The notes under the pieces were generated by a model that made no database searches, was not told the origin of the DNA, and saw only the letters and a list, made by a program, of their open reading frames with translations. A program made the position numbers and the translations under genes. From Acetobacter fallax (GTDB lineage Bacteria; Pseudomonadota; Alphaproteobacteria; Acetobacterales; Acetobacteraceae), in contig NZ_WOSX01000009.1 of the NCBI RefSeq assembly GCF_011516735.1, positions 52,064 through 116,063 on the forward strand: 64,000 nucleotides of DNA, read 5' to 3'. Positions 1 through 9,441 of this stretch are shown in pieces; within the stretch, counting starts at the first letter, position 1, and each line of letters opens with the position of its first letter.

Positions 1-218
1 CACGGGAGTTTCGTCTTCTTGAATTTCTCATGCGCCACGCAGGACAGGTGGTAACCCGCACCATGCTGCTGGAGGGAGTATGGGATTACCATTTTGATCC
101 GCAGACCAACGTCATCGACGTCCATGTTTCAAGACTGCGTCAGAAAGTCGATAAGCCCTTTTCACAGCCATTGATCCAGACCGTGCGCAACTCAGGTTAT
201 ATGCTGCGCGCAGACTGA
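1..218 (+). CDS. OmpR-family response regulator, C-terminal part (cut by window start)
   Basis: Only the winged-helix DNA-binding domain is visible, read from position 3. It shows LLEFLMRHAGQVVTRTMLLE, then DVHVSRLRQKVDK and a final RNSGYMLRAD, which is the recognition helix and hairpin of OmpR/PhoB regulators. The receiver domain with the phospho-acceptor Asp lies outside the window. The histidine kinase follows about 100 bp downstream on the same strand and is the likely partner. The targets cannot be told from this fragment. Confidence 0.9.
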   Translation, partial: REFRLLEFLMRHAGQVVTRTMLLEGVWDYHFDPQTNVIDVHVSRLRQKVDKPFSQPLIQTVRNSGYMLRAD

Positions 219-316
219 GCCATGAAAAGCAGCTGTACAATATGGCTTTCGGATCAGCTCATAAGGACGGTCGATCTGAAATCGCTTAATTCAAAATTCG
301 ATTTGGGTCGGGCGGA

Positions 317-1885
317 GTGATTCCGGTTCACTCCGCTGCGAACAGACGTAATGGGCGGACTGAAAACCGGAAAAACCGGCGCTTTTCCTACGCTGCTTTT
401 CGTCATCATATCGGTGGTCTCCGTTCCGCCGGAGTTCGCTTTGCACTCGGTTACGCTGTCCTCTTCTGGGTTTCGGCAGTAATGTTCCTGTCTGTCATCT
501 GGTGGGGCACCGCTGGTTTACTGGAACGTCAGGTTGAAGCATCAGTCTCCGCGGATGCGCGGGCTTTATCGGAACGATGGACCGATGGAGGGCTTTCAGC
601 GCTGGCTCTGACCATTGAAGACCGACTTGAAGACAACGTCGATGACGACGCGCTTTACCTTCTTGTCGATCCACACGGTCAGCGCGTGGCCGGCAATCTT
701 TCTGCCTGGCCTGGCGATGTCGCAATGAGCGGTGTCTGGTATCAGTTGACTATCCGACGGGCAGGTTCCCGCGGCATCGCTGAAGTGCAGGCATTCGATT
801 TACCAAGCGGCTATCGATTACTGGTCGGGCGAGACGTCCGAGGTCGCACCAATCTGCGCAGGCTTCTGACTGATACGCTGTTATGGGCGTGGGTCGTCAT
901 TACTATTCTGACGCTCGTCGGCGCCCTTCTGGTGCGCAACATGTTTCGGCGGATGATCTCCTCCATCGCCCGAACCACCTCTGCTATAGCACATGGCGAC
1001 ATGGGCCGGCGAATGAACGTGTCCGGGCGTGGCGATGAACTCGATGAGGTCGCCGAAGCAATCAACGAAATGCTCGACCGTATCGCGCGGCTGATGGACG
1101 GCGTAAAGCAGGTTTCCAATGCCATTGCGCACGATCTCCGCACCCCAATCACCCGGGCAAGAACTCAGCTCGAATATGCTGCATTGCATGCGCCTGATGA
1201 AGCAGCACTGCGCATGGCTATCGAAAACGGCGTAAATGATCTCGATAATATCACAACGGTCTTCGAGGCTTTGTTACGAATTGCGCAGATTGAAGCCGGA
1301 TCACGTCGCTCCGCCTTCGCATCATTTGATCTCGTCACCGTTTTGCAGGATATTGTCGAACTTTATGAACCTGTCGCTGAAGAACAGGAGATCCGCGTCG
1401 TTCCCCGAATGCCTGAGCGTATCTCGTTTTATGGCGACCGTTCTATGATCCAGCAGGCAATATCCAATCTTCTCGATAATGCTATCAAATTTTCACCGCA
1501 TGGCGGGACCATTACTGTCTCCGCCGCTATAGGTCCCGATTTATCTCATGACGGGAAATCGCCCGGACAAGCTACGACCATCGCCGTGACAGATGAGGGC
1601 ATGGGAATGAGCGAAGCCGATCTTGATCGTGCCTCCGAAAGATTTTTTCGTGCCGACTCAGCCCGCAACACGCCGGGATCAGGCCTTGGGCTGTCACTGG
1701 TACAGGCTATCGTACAATTACATGGCGGCATATTGCAATTTGTACGGCGTTCACCAGGTTTATCGGTAGAAATGCAGCTCCCCATTTCAGGAAAGAGTAA
1801 AGAAGCACCTGAAACCGACATGAAGCAGGATTCACAGTCTTCCCATCATCAGGACAGATCCGTGATGATACAGCCTCACATATGA
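317..1885 (+). CDS. Sensor histidine kinase
   Basis: Inner-membrane sensor kinase of 522 aa, starting at GTG 317 (no in-frame ATG precedes the first membrane helix). Membrane helices lie at about residues 42-64 and 188-208, enclosing a periplasmic sensor region of about 120 aa without recognised domain. A HAMP linker follows. The phospho-acceptor histidine is His272 in IAHDLRTPITRAR. The ATPase domain has the N box NLLDNAIKFSPHGG, then DEGMGM and a GSGLGLSL G2 box. It probably phosphorylates the regulator upstream. Its stop overlaps the next gene by ATGA (1882-1885), so translation is likely coupled. The signal sensed is unknown. Confidence 0.93.
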   Translation: MIPVHSAANRRNGRTENRKNRRFSYAAFRHHIGGLRSAGVRFALGYAVLFWVSAVMFLSVIWWGTAGLLERQVEASVSADARALSERWTDGGLSALALTIEDRLEDNVDDDALYLLVDPHGQRVAGNLSAWPGDVAMSGVWYQLTIRRAGSRGIAEVQAFDLPSGYRLLVGRDVRGRTNLRRLLTDTLLWAWVVITILTLVGALLVRNMFRRMISSIARTTSAIAHGDMGRRMNVSGRGDELDEVAEAINEMLDRIARLMDGVKQVSNAIAHDLRTPITRARTQLEYAALHAPDEAALRMAIENGVNDLDNITTVFEALLRIAQIEAGSRRSAFASFDLVTVLQDIVELYEPVAEEQEIRVVPRMPERISFYGDRSMIQQAISNLLDNAIKFSPHGGTITVSAAIGPDLSHDGKSPGQATTIAVTDEGMGMSEADLDRASERFFRADSARNTPGSGLGLSLVQAIVQLHGGILQFVRRSPGLSVEMQLPISGKSKEAPETDMKQDSQSSHHQDRSVMIQPHI

Positions 1886-2274
1886 AACGTGTGATTCTCT
1901 TAGTTGTTATGCCTGCCCTGGCTCTGGAACTATGTGGTGCCACGGCTGAGCAGGAGGTAACTGGCTCCTCACCCGCCCTGTTTACCGCGAATCAGCTACC
2001 ATCTTATCTGAACGCCGACAAAGCCCGGTCAGAACAGGAGAATCAGGACCGCAAAGAGGCAGAAAACGACAGTGGCATTGAGGTGACATCTGATAGTCGT
2101 GATTTCTGTTCACGCTTGCTTCACGTTATTGATGCCCGTAGCAATGATGCAGTGAGTTCCATAAGAACGTTGCGTCATGAAGGAGAGCGCCTGTGCGACG
2201 AAGGCCATGTCCGACTGGGGCTGGCGCGGCTTCGGGAAGCGCTTATCATGCTCAAAGGCAAGGATCATCAATGA
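1882..2274 (+). CDS. Small exported protein of unknown function
   Basis: 130 aa, beginning with a signal peptide (MKRVILLVVMPALALELCG) that could be cut after an Ala near residue 20, or be a poor lipobox at LELC. The middle is rich in charged residues (about 45-75). The C-terminal half, from CSRLLHVIDARSNDAV to ALIMLKGKDHQ, looks helical and contains two further Cys. I do not recognise a family. It overlaps both the kinase and the SIMPL gene by ATGA junctions, so the four genes form one tight unit and the protein probably acts in the envelope with them. Confidence 0.7.
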   Translation: MKRVILLVVMPALALELCGATAEQEVTGSSPALFTANQLPSYLNADKARSEQENQDRKEAENDSGIEVTSDSRDFCSRLLHVIDARSNDAVSSIRTLRHEGERLCDEGHVRLGLARLREALIMLKGKDHQ

Positions 2275-2960
2275 GAGGTTCAAAACTGGCTGCAGCCATC
2301 GCAGCTGTCTGCCTGTGTTTTAGCTGGAGCGCCTCAGCAGAGTCTCCGAGAGGAACCGATGACGATCGGACGAAACTCCATGTGACAGGCTCCGGTTCGG
2401 TGGAAGCATCACCAGATCTGATCACCGCCACTCTGACCGTGCGTACGGAAGCTGGCAATGCTGCCCGGGCACAGACGGGAACAAATGACATGACACATAA
2501 AGCCATGACGATGACTCAGGGTGTGAGCGGCGTGTCAGCTTCTGCGGGCGCCTATTCTGTATCGCAGAACAGTTCGGGCAATAATAATCCACGAAACTGG
2601 GAGGCCCGTCAGACCCTCTCTGTGAAATCGAAGAACCCGGAGACACTGTTATCGCTCGTTGGCCGGTTGCAATCAGCGGGGTTGCTTCTGGAAGGCCTGG
2701 ACTGGTCACTCTCTGACGACCACCGCAAAGCGCTCATGCGTGATGCTGAGAAGCAGGCAGTGCAGGATATGCTTCACCGGGCCACCGGTATTGCTTCAGA
2801 GCTTTCCATGAAGGTTGCTTCAATTGCGGACGTGACCGTGGATGAGTCCATGATCCCGCACCCAATGATGTTCATGGCTCGCGCGGCAGCAGCCCCCATG
2901 TCGACACCGGATACACAGAAAGTGACTGCAATGGTGCGAGCGACCCTGCTGCTTAAATAA
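2271..2960 (+). CDS. SIMPL domain (DUF541) periplasmic protein
   Basis: 229 aa. I chose ATG 2271, which overlaps the preceding stop, because a signal peptide follows at once (MRGSKLAAAIAAVCLCFSWS, ending ASA). An in-frame extension to 2193 would bury the signal. The mature part has the SIMPL/DUF541 pattern: LHVTGSGSVEASPDLITATL near the start, a central AYSVSQNSSGNN region, then DDHRKALMRDAEKQAVQD and a final VTAMVRATLLLK strand. Members are outer-membrane-associated or periplasmic proteins linked to oxidative or envelope stress. Being the last gene of a two-component operon suggests regulation by envelope stress, which is inference. Confidence 0.85.
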   Translation: MRGSKLAAAIAAVCLCFSWSASAESPRGTDDDRTKLHVTGSGSVEASPDLITATLTVRTEAGNAARAQTGTNDMTHKAMTMTQGVSGVSASAGAYSVSQNSSGNNNPRNWEARQTLSVKSKNPETLLSLVGRLQSAGLLLEGLDWSLSDDHRKALMRDAEKQAVQDMLHRATGIASELSMKVASIADVTVDESMIPHPMMFMARAAAAPMSTPDTQKVTAMVRATLLLK

Positions 2961-3054
2961 CCACCCCACGATGAAGTGTCCTGTTAATTTGTTCACTCGC
3001 TGACAAAACTACCATTTCGGACAACGCCATACGGAGTTGCCCGGAATGGTGCGC

Positions 3055-3633
3055 TCAGATGGATACGTTCGCGCCAAGCACTTTCAGGAACTGAGCGAGC
3101 CAGGCCGGATGAGCAGGCCACGCCGGAGCGGTGACAAGCTGATCATCTGTGACAGCTTCAGTCACCGGGATATCCGCATAAACTCCGCCTGCCATCTCGA
3201 CCTCAGGACGACATGCCGGATATGCGGAAACATGTCGTCCTTTCACCATGCCTGCCGCCGTAAGAATCTGGATTCCATGACAGATGCAGGCAATCGGCCG
3301 ATCTGAGAACGCCTGGACCATCGCTATGACTTTAGGATCAAGCCGTAAATATTCTGGCATACGGCCACCCGGAACAATCAGTCCGATATAATCATCGAGA
3401 GACACTGCATCAAAATCAGCAGTCAGAGCGAAATGGTGCCCGGGTTTTTCGCTGTAAGTCTGCGCGCCTTCAAAATCATGGATGGCAGTGATAACTGTCT
3501 CACCCTTTTTCTTGCCAGGCGAGATAACATCGACCGTGTAACCTACCATCGTCAGTGCCTGGAATGGCACCATGATTTCGTAGTCTTCCACATAATCGCC
3601 GGCGAGCATGAGTAGCCGAATATCGTCTGTCAT
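3055..3633 (-). CDS. DJ-1/PfpI family protein
   Basis: 192 aa class I glutamine-amidotransferase-like fold. The nucleophile elbow is [10 protein letters not shown] (Cys near residue 117, followed by His). [14 protein letters not shown] supplies the acidic partner region, and the N-terminal strand is [17 protein letters not shown]. Such proteins act as glyoxalases/deglycases, chaperones or peptidases; the exact activity cannot be read here. It sits 11 bp downstream of moaB on the same strand, so the two are probably co-transcribed. It converges with the SIMPL gene. Confidence 0.9.
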   Translation of the reverse strand: MTDDIRLLMLAGDYVEDYEIMVPFQALTMVGYTVDVISPGKKKGETVITAIHDFEGAQTYSEKPGHHFALTADFDAVSLDDYIGLIVPGGRMPEYLRLDPKVIAMVQAFSDRPIACICHGIQILTAAGMVKGRHVSAYPACRPEVEMAGGVYADIPVTEAVTDDQLVTAPAWPAHPAWLAQFLKVLGANVSI

Positions 3634-3644
3634 CCGTAATTCCC

Positions 3645-4175
3645 CTATTGTTCCTGCAGACGTGGCATAAGCTCGACAAAATTGCAGGGCATGTGGCGAC
3701 TATCGAGCTGGAACACCAGGATATCGTCCCAGCCGTCCTTTACCGCGCCACTCGAACCAGGGAGAGCAAACAGGTAAGTTCCCCGGGCAACACCGGCAAG
3801 CGCACGAGACTGGATCGTTGACGTGCCTATTTTGTTGTAGGACAGCATCCGAAATAACTCGCCAAAACCTTCAATGCGTTTTTCCAGAACCCGATCAAAT
3901 GCCTCCGGTGTGACATCGCGACCTGTCACGCCGGTTCCTCCATTTGTGATGACGACATCGATTTCCGGATCAGCTATCCAGCCCTCGAGCCGTTTCACCA
4001 GCTTCCCCGCATCGTCCTGCTCGATGCAGCGATCAGCAACAATGTGACCAGCACCTTCAATCCGCTCAGCAAGCACTTTGCCGGAAATATCGGTTTCGGG
4101 CGTACGTGTGTCCGAGACTGTCAGGACTGCGATCCGGACGGGCAGAAACGGTTTGGAATGATCAATACGTGTCAT
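3645..4175 (-). CDS. moaB: Molybdenum cofactor biosynthesis protein MoaB
   Basis: 176 aa MoaB/Mog-type protein for molybdenum cofactor synthesis, expected to adenylate molybdopterin before metal insertion. Visible family marks are [18 protein letters not shown], the nucleotide-binding [20 protein letters not shown] and the C-terminal [18 protein letters not shown]. Length and order match the short MoaB proteins rather than the longer MoeA. No other moa/moe gene is in the window. The downstream partner is the PfpI-like gene 11 bp away. Confidence 0.93.
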   Translation of the reverse strand: MTRIDHSKPFLPVRIAVLTVSDTRTPETDISGKVLAERIEGAGHIVADRCIEQDDAGKLVKRLEGWIADPEIDVVITNGGTGVTGRDVTPEAFDRVLEKRIEGFGELFRMLSYNKIGTSTIQSRALAGVARGTYLFALPGSSGAVKDGWDDILVFQLDSRHMPCNFVELMPRLQEQ

Positions 4176-4358
4176 GCTTCGAGCATATCCCCGCAGCGGC
4201 GCCTCACGTCAATATTCATGCAAAAATGTCACGCAAGGATGTTTTTTTGCCCTATGACATCGCAAAAAGCCATTGCGGCATGTTAGATAACGAAAATGAT
4301 CCACAAAAGATCAACGCGTGGTCCGCGCAAAAATAACGAGCAACAGAGCCGAAATTTC

Positions 4359-5855
4359 ATGCCTTTTCTTCCGTTTGTTTCTGATATGCCCCGCCATATG
4401 TTTTCTGTATTCCGAAAGATGCCGCTTGCGGTCGCAGCGAGTTTTTCCCTTTTGTCAGGCGTCGCATCACTTCCAGCAGAAGCTCAGATATTGCCGGGCG
4501 GAAACAGTGCCGTTGGCCTCGAACCTTCTCTGGCGGTCAATAACGAGCTCGGCAAAGACAACCAGTATCCTCAACAGTTTTCTGCACCTTATGGTGCGAC
4601 TCATTTTTTCGGAGACTGGTGGGGTGCTCAGACGTGGTTGCAGGATCACGGCATCCATATTCTGGTCGATGTGCATGAAGAACTGGCCGGAAATTTCCGG
4701 GGTGGATGGCGTCAGGGTGTGACAAATGCCGGACAGGTTGGTGTTGAGACAGACGTCGACTGGGGAAAGCTGACAAACGCAAAATTTATGGATGGCTTCT
4801 GGACACATATGATGGTCGTTAACGGCCATGGACAGAATCTCAGCACACAGTATATCGGCGATGCGATTGGCGGAGTTCAGCAGATCTATGGTGCTCGAGG
4901 CAACGTCGTGGCGCATCTTGTGTATCTTTGGGGCGAAAAGACGTTTCTCCACAATCGCATCGACGTCAGTGCAGGCTGGATTCCAGTAGGCAGCTTTTTC
5001 GCCGCCTCCCCACTTTATTGTATGTTCATGAACGTCGCGATGTGCGGAAACCCGGCGCCTAATAAATATACTCAGGGCAACCGTGACTGGCCATCTGGCA
5101 ATCTGGGTTTTGTGGTTCGCGTAAATCCGACACGCGACACTTACATCATGGCTGGATTATTCGCTGTGTCACCGCATTCGTTCAATGGCGGCATTTCAGG
5201 CTGGGCCTGGGCACAGGACGGACTTGGAAAGTTTTCATCTCCCGTCGAAGTTGCCTGGATGCCTCATTGGGGCCGCAACAAACTTGATGGCCATTACAAA
5301 GCTGGTTTCAGCTATGACAACTCCCGTTACGCTGATCTTTATTCCGATATTAACGGAAATTCCTGGCAGGAAACCGGTCTTCCGGAAAGAATGCATGCCG
5401 GTCGGGCCAGCGCCTGGGTTCAGCTCGACCAGATGCTTATTCGCAATGGCGCAGGGCCAACAAATGGCCTGATTGCTCTCGCCGGATATATGTGGACAGA
5501 TGGCCAGACAACAGCAATGGCACACCATGCCTGGGCCGGAATGGTGGAAACAGGTGCTCCGTGGGGACGTCCTCTCGACAGTATCGGCGCTATGTACCAG
5601 TGGCTTGATATGAGCCGGGCCGTGCTGCTTCAGCAGGAGAGTTCACGGGCTCTCGGTCTTCCGTATCTGTCGAACCAGTGGGGTCCAAGCTGGGGCGAGC
5701 AGACGCATGAGAATGTCTATGAACTGTTCTATAACGCGCATGTAGCGCCAGGCCTGACCCTCCAGCCTGATTTTCAATACATTAACCGTCCGGGGGGAAC
5801 GACGACTTTCCATGATGCCGCCGTTATGGGACTTCAGTTCAACGTAGTGCTCTGA
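4359..5855 (+). CDS. Carbohydrate porin, OprB family
   Basis: Outer-membrane porin for sugar uptake. In-frame ATGs occur at 4296, 4359 and 4386. I chose 4359 because it leaves a normal signal peptide (KMPLAVAASFSLLSG to PAEA); no ribosome site decides between them. The mature protein shows OprB features: THFFGDWWGAQTWLQDHGI near the start, WGEKTFLHNRIDVSAGW, the Cys-containing YCMFMNVAMCGNPAPNKYT, and a terminal FNVVL strand ending in hydrophobic residues. About 498 aa is typical. It stands alone and ends at a hairpin (5862-5893) shared with the convergent decarboxylase gene. Confidence 0.92.
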   Translation: MPFLPFVSDMPRHMFSVFRKMPLAVAASFSLLSGVASLPAEAQILPGGNSAVGLEPSLAVNNELGKDNQYPQQFSAPYGATHFFGDWWGAQTWLQDHGIHILVDVHEELAGNFRGGWRQGVTNAGQVGVETDVDWGKLTNAKFMDGFWTHMMVVNGHGQNLSTQYIGDAIGGVQQIYGARGNVVAHLVYLWGEKTFLHNRIDVSAGWIPVGSFFAASPLYCMFMNVAMCGNPAPNKYTQGNRDWPSGNLGFVVRVNPTRDTYIMAGLFAVSPHSFNGGISGWAWAQDGLGKFSSPVEVAWMPHWGRNKLDGHYKAGFSYDNSRYADLYSDINGNSWQETGLPERMHAGRASAWVQLDQMLIRNGAGPTNGLIALAGYMWTDGQTTAMAHHAWAGMVETGAPWGRPLDSIGAMYQWLDMSRAVLLQQESSRALGLPYLSNQWGPSWGEQTHENVYELFYNAHVAPGLTLQPDFQYINRPGGTTTFHDAAVMGLQFNVVL

Positions 5856-5861
5856 ATCTTT

Positions 5862-5893
5862 GTGTACCCGGCATCAGAGAATACCGGGTACAC
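5862..5893. terminator. Bidirectional hairpin between porin and decarboxylase genes
   Basis: Perfect 10-bp inverted repeat (GTGTACCCGG and CCGGGTACAC) with a 12-nt loop, lying in the 47-bp gap between two convergent genes. There is no long T run, so its strength as an intrinsic terminator is uncertain. Confidence 0.7.
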
Positions 5894-5902
5894 TTCACAA
5901 TC

Positions 5903-7033
5903 TCAGATATAATGCTCCGAGAGGGGTGCAAAACCATTAAATCGCGTTGAGCAGTAGGTCGAAACGTAAGCACCCGTTCCCAGGATCTGCACACGGTCAC
6001 CGGCTTCAAGCGTCACCGGCAACGCATAATAGGATTTTTCATAAAGGATATCGGCGCCATCACATGTTGGCCCGGCAAGAGCAACCCGTTCTGTTTCTTC
6101 GCCATCTCGTTCAGTACGAAGAGCATAGCGAATCGACTCCCCCTCAGTTTCGGCAAGACCACCAAAACGTCCGATATCAAGATAGATCCACCGGGGTCCG
6201 TCCACGTATCCACGCCGACTGGCAAGAACAACTTCCGAGCAAACCACCCCTGCCGCACCAACAATGAAACGACCTGGCTCAACCAGTATCTCCGGAAGCG
6301 CCTCGCCAAAATTGGTCTTCATGGCACGTTGGATGACCTGACCAAAATGCGCGATGCTGGGGACATCATCCCGATAGCGGATCGGAAAGCCGCCGCCAAG
6401 ATTTACCATCCTCAGGCGCAGCCCGTCTGCGGCAAGATCGGCCAGCAACGTTCCCACCTGCACAATTGCCGCCTCATAAGCATCGGCGCAAATCTGCTGA
6501 CTACCGACGTGAAAAGACACACCGTATGGGTCGAGGCCAAGCTTTCGTGCATGAAGCAACAATTCACGGGCACTTTCAGTCGTCGTGCCGAATTTACGCG
6601 ACAAAGGCCATTCTGCCCCGTGGTTGTTCACCAGCAAGCGACAATAGACGCGTGCGCCTGGAGCAAACCGGGCGAGCTTTTCCAACTCCTCGATACAATC
6701 GAAAACAAACAGCCGGATGCCAGCTTCATAAGCGGCTTTGATAGCTGATGCTTTCTTGACCGTATTCCCAAAAGAAATGTTCTCCGGCCGGGCTCCGGCC
6801 GACAGGCACAGATCCACCTCTTCCCAGGAAGCTGCATCGAAACAGGCCCCTAGAAAAACGAGCCTGTCAAGAACAGGTCGGGCTGGATTAGCTTTTACAG
6901 CATAATAAATCCGCGCGGACGGAAGTGCTGCCTGCATGCTGTGATAATGTTCCTCGACATTATCAACATCAACGACCAGACAGGGTGTTGCGGGCTGTTT
7001 TTCTGAAAGAAACTGCGCGATTTTTAGTGTCAT
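5903..7033 (-). CDS. Ornithine/lysine decarboxylase, fold type III PLP enzyme
   Basis: 376 aa cytosolic enzyme of the eukaryotic-type ODC / group IV decarboxylase family, making putrescine (or cadaverine) from ornithine (or lysine). The PLP lysine is in YYAVKANPARP (about residue 47). Phosphate and cofactor contacts are seen in SFHVGSQQ, NLGGGFPIRY and EPGRFIVG. The catalytic Cys-Asp pair at the second subunit interface is in GPTCDGADILYE. Length fits bacterial ODC. The gene is single and preceded by an unusually long 450-bp upstream region with hairpins (see 7034-7240). Substrate choice is not proven. Confidence 0.92.
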   Translation of the reverse strand: MTLKIAQFLSEKQPATPCLVVDVDNVEEHYHSMQAALPSARIYYAVKANPARPVLDRLVFLGACFDAASWEEVDLCLSAGARPENISFGNTVKKASAIKAAYEAGIRLFVFDCIEELEKLARFAPGARVYCRLLVNNHGAEWPLSRKFGTTTESARELLLHARKLGLDPYGVSFHVGSQQICADAYEAAIVQVGTLLADLAADGLRLRMVNLGGGFPIRYRDDVPSIAHFGQVIQRAMKTNFGEALPEILVEPGRFIVGAAGVVCSEVVLASRRGYVDGPRWIYLDIGRFGGLAETEGESIRYALRTERDGEETERVALAGPTCDGADILYEKSYYALPVTLEAGDRVQILGTGAYVSTYCSTRFNGFAPLSEHYI

Positions 7034-7240
7034 CGCACTTAATCCCTATCTGGGCCTGCCAGAACAGAGTCATGGCGGGCGTGTTGCGAAACGGTCTAAC
7101 GGACCAGCGACCAAGACTGAATCCCCTGCGGGATCCCGATTGCCAGAACGCTTGACGTCGTTGCGTAACCTCAGTGGGCCAGTGGCACGTGCGTTGCTGC
7201 GTAGGGAGGCGCATATGGAACCAAACCGACACACATGCAA
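7034..7240 (-). promoter_or_regulatory. Possible structured leader of the decarboxylase gene
   Basis: On the minus strand the region just upstream of the decarboxylase start holds two compact hairpins: 7121-7134 (5-bp stem, 4-nt loop) and 7093-7105 (4-5-bp stem, 3-nt loop). An open frame starting at ATG 7214 (or GTG 7232) runs through them and ends at 6969, overlapping the enzyme gene in another frame. Alphaproteobacterial ornithine decarboxylase genes are known to have a conserved speF leader RNA; whether this is one cannot be decided by eye. The rest of the gap up to 7484 shows nothing else I can name. Confidence 0.3.
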
Positions 7241-7484
7241 TAGAAAGTTTGGCTCTTCGCGAAAAAAAGTGGAACGGGTTGATGAATTCCTTTTAAAACC
7301 AGGCAGTATTGCTGCGTCCGCCACACCGAAGTCATCGCAATTTCATCATCCCAGGCTGCAGTTTCTCCGCATCAGGCGCCTGCGTTTCACACGCAAGTGG
7401 ATGTGTCTCACCTTAAGCGTATCAGTCTGAGTTACTCGCGATTACAGAGATGGTCAGACATTTTTTCGAGGTTAAGTACCTTTT

Positions 7485-8471
7485 ATGAGTTCCACTCTGT
7501 CCGCAGCCCAGTCAGAACACGCCGCTGCCGCAAACGGCACAGATCTGACTGGCGAACAGAAACCGGCACAACCTGCGATTCTTTCACCTCTGCATCTGAC
7601 ATCCACGCAGTGGAAAGCAATTTGCAAATCGACAATTATGGCACTGATCTCCGGTCCCACTACGCTGGTAGCGGCAGGCTGTGCTTTCTATGCCACTCTG
7701 GCCTTATTTCCCGCGATCAGCACGCTTATTTCGATTTATGGTCTCGCTTTCGACGTTCAGAGCGTGGCGACGCAACTGGATATGATGCGGAATCTCCTGC
7801 CACCGGCGGCATTCTCCATCATTCAGGATCGGGTACAGGAACTGGTATCCGAACCTCACAGTTCGCTGACACTGAACCTGCTTATCTCAACGTCAATCGC
7901 CCTGTGGTCAGCTTCTGCCGGAATCAAATCGATCCTGTCAGCGCTGAACATCGCCTATGGCACGAGTGAAACCCGGAACTTTTTTGTGTTTCAGGCATTA
8001 GCCCTTTCGCTGACACTGGGAGCCACTGTGGAAGCGTGCCTGGGTGTGGCCACCATGGTCGCACTCCCCATTCTGTTCCAGTATCTTCCGGTTCTGCTCA
8101 TGATCCAGCCTCCCGCAGGATCAGTGGAACTGGCTGTGCGGCTGACCGGACTTGGAACCATGGCCAGCTTTATGATCGTGGCTTACATGATCCTGTTCCG
8201 GTTCGGACCAAGTCGACATCATACCAAATGGCGCTGGGTCGCCCCGGGAGCGATTGCCGCGACATTCATATGGCTCCTGGTAGCCTCCGGCTTTTCCTAT
8301 TATGTCGCAAACATAGCCAGTTATGGATCAACTTATGGCCCACTGGGCGCATTTGTTGCAATCATGATGTGGTTTTTCGTAAGCGCGTGGGTCGTGCTTC
8401 TTGGTGCTGAGTTCAATGCTGAAATGGAAGCACTCGCGTCAGGACTGAAGAGAGACGTCCTTCAGGTTTAG
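7485..8471 (+). CDS. YihY/BrkB family inner-membrane protein
   Basis: 328 aa with about six membrane helices. A long polar N-terminus (residues 1-50) precedes AAGCAFYATLALFPAISTLI, the conserved first helix region of the BrkB family. It is followed by LNLLISTSIALWSASAGIKS and the C-terminal GPLGAFVAIMMWFFVSAWVVLLGAEFNAE signature, which is split here over residues about 285-315. The role of the family is unclear; the old name ribonuclease BN is wrong. The gene is single and followed by a hairpin at 8488-8516. Confidence 0.9.
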   Translation: MSSTLSAAQSEHAAAANGTDLTGEQKPAQPAILSPLHLTSTQWKAICKSTIMALISGPTTLVAAGCAFYATLALFPAISTLISIYGLAFDVQSVATQLDMMRNLLPPAAFSIIQDRVQELVSEPHSSLTLNLLISTSIALWSASAGIKSILSALNIAYGTSETRNFFVFQALALSLTLGATVEACLGVATMVALPILFQYLPVLLMIQPPAGSVELAVRLTGLGTMASFMIVAYMILFRFGPSRHHTKWRWVAPGAIAATFIWLLVASGFSYYVANIASYGSTYGPLGAFVAIMMWFFVSAWVVLLGAEFNAEMEALASGLKRDVLQV

Positions 8472-8487
8472 CCAGAAAACCTGAATC

Positions 8488-8516
8488 GCGGCAGATAAAT
8501 CGGCCTGATCTGCCGC
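8488..8516 (+). terminator. Hairpin after the BrkB gene
   Basis: Inverted repeat GCGGCAGA / TCTGCCGC with a 13-nt loop, 17 bp past the stop codon and between convergent genes. No T tract follows. Confidence 0.5.
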
Positions 8517-8589
8517 GCGCAAGGCCAATATTCCGAGAGATAACGCCTTTATCCGAAAAACAAAAATGGCGCGCAGTCAGTACGACATG

Positions 8590-9126
8590 TTATTTCCCAT
8601 TATCTTCCGGTGCTTCCGCCACCTCAAGGACTTCTTCGGGACGCACTGGCCTGACTGTCACATGAGCGACACCACTGTTCAGCATACCGAGCTGCGAGGC
8701 AGCCGCATGGGATAAATCGATGATTCGGCCTCTTTTGTACGGACCGCGGTCGTTAACTGTCACAACAACTGACCTGCCAGTTTCTTCTGAACTCACCAGC
8801 AATTTTGATCCGATTGGGGCGGAAGGGTGCGCTGCAGTCATTTCAACAGGACTGAACAGATGGCCGGAACTGGTCTTCTTATGGGCAAAACGCCCACCGT
8901 ACCAGCTTGCTAACCCGGTCTGGATGCGGGCACCTGACGTGGCTAACCGCCGGGTAAAAGCCGCACGCACTGACGCGGACCACGACGTATGCACCGTCGC
9001 ATCACGAGCCACGACTTGCTCTGTTCCTTTGGCATCGTCTGCTTTAGCATGACTGCTCCACATCAGTCCTGCCAGAACCAGAAGCGAAAAAGCGCCCGAT
9101 CCATTTTTTCCGCGCTCAGATATCAC
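8590..9126 (-). CDS. rlpA: RlpA-like septal ring lytic transglycosylase
   Basis: 178 aa exported protein with a double-psi beta-barrel. A signal peptide (about residues 11-29, ending SHAKA) is followed by TGLASWYGGRFAHKKTSSG, the RlpA entry motif, then AAHPSAPIGSKLLV and VTVNDRGPYKRGRIIDLSHAA with the catalytic Asp region. Proteins of this type cleave denuded peptidoglycan glycan strands or bind them. No SPOR domain is present at the C-terminus, and there is no clear lipobox, unlike E. coli RlpA. The 315-bp upstream gap is AT-rich, divergent from aroQ, and probably holds both promoters; I see no defined site. Confidence 0.88.
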   Translation of the reverse strand: MISERGKNGSGAFSLLVLAGLMWSSHAKADDAKGTEQVVARDATVHTSWSASVRAAFTRRLATSGARIQTGLASWYGGRFAHKKTSSGHLFSPVEMTAAHPSAPIGSKLLVSSEETGRSVVVTVNDRGPYKRGRIIDLSHAAASQLGMLNSGVAHVTVRPVRPEEVLEVAEAPEDNGK

Positions 9127-9441
9127 AGACCAATCCGGGATCAGTTTCAGAATGACACCAGTAAACCCAACCCGAAGCCCAAATTCAACCCTGATTCAAT
9201 CCGAGGTAAGATAAAGATATTACCAGAAACAATACCTCGATAATATTTCGTAAACATAATCGTATTGTGACCCGATATTGAGAATTTTTACACTGTTCTG
9301 CCTTAGTTAAACCATATAAGCGACTCTCGCGATCAGATGCCTTCTGTTCCCTGCTGAGCACAGACAGACAGAGTCGCAGACAAGCCAATACGCTCAATCA
9401 CTCTTGGAGCCGACCGCCGGTCGTGCTAACGGCGCCTCATC

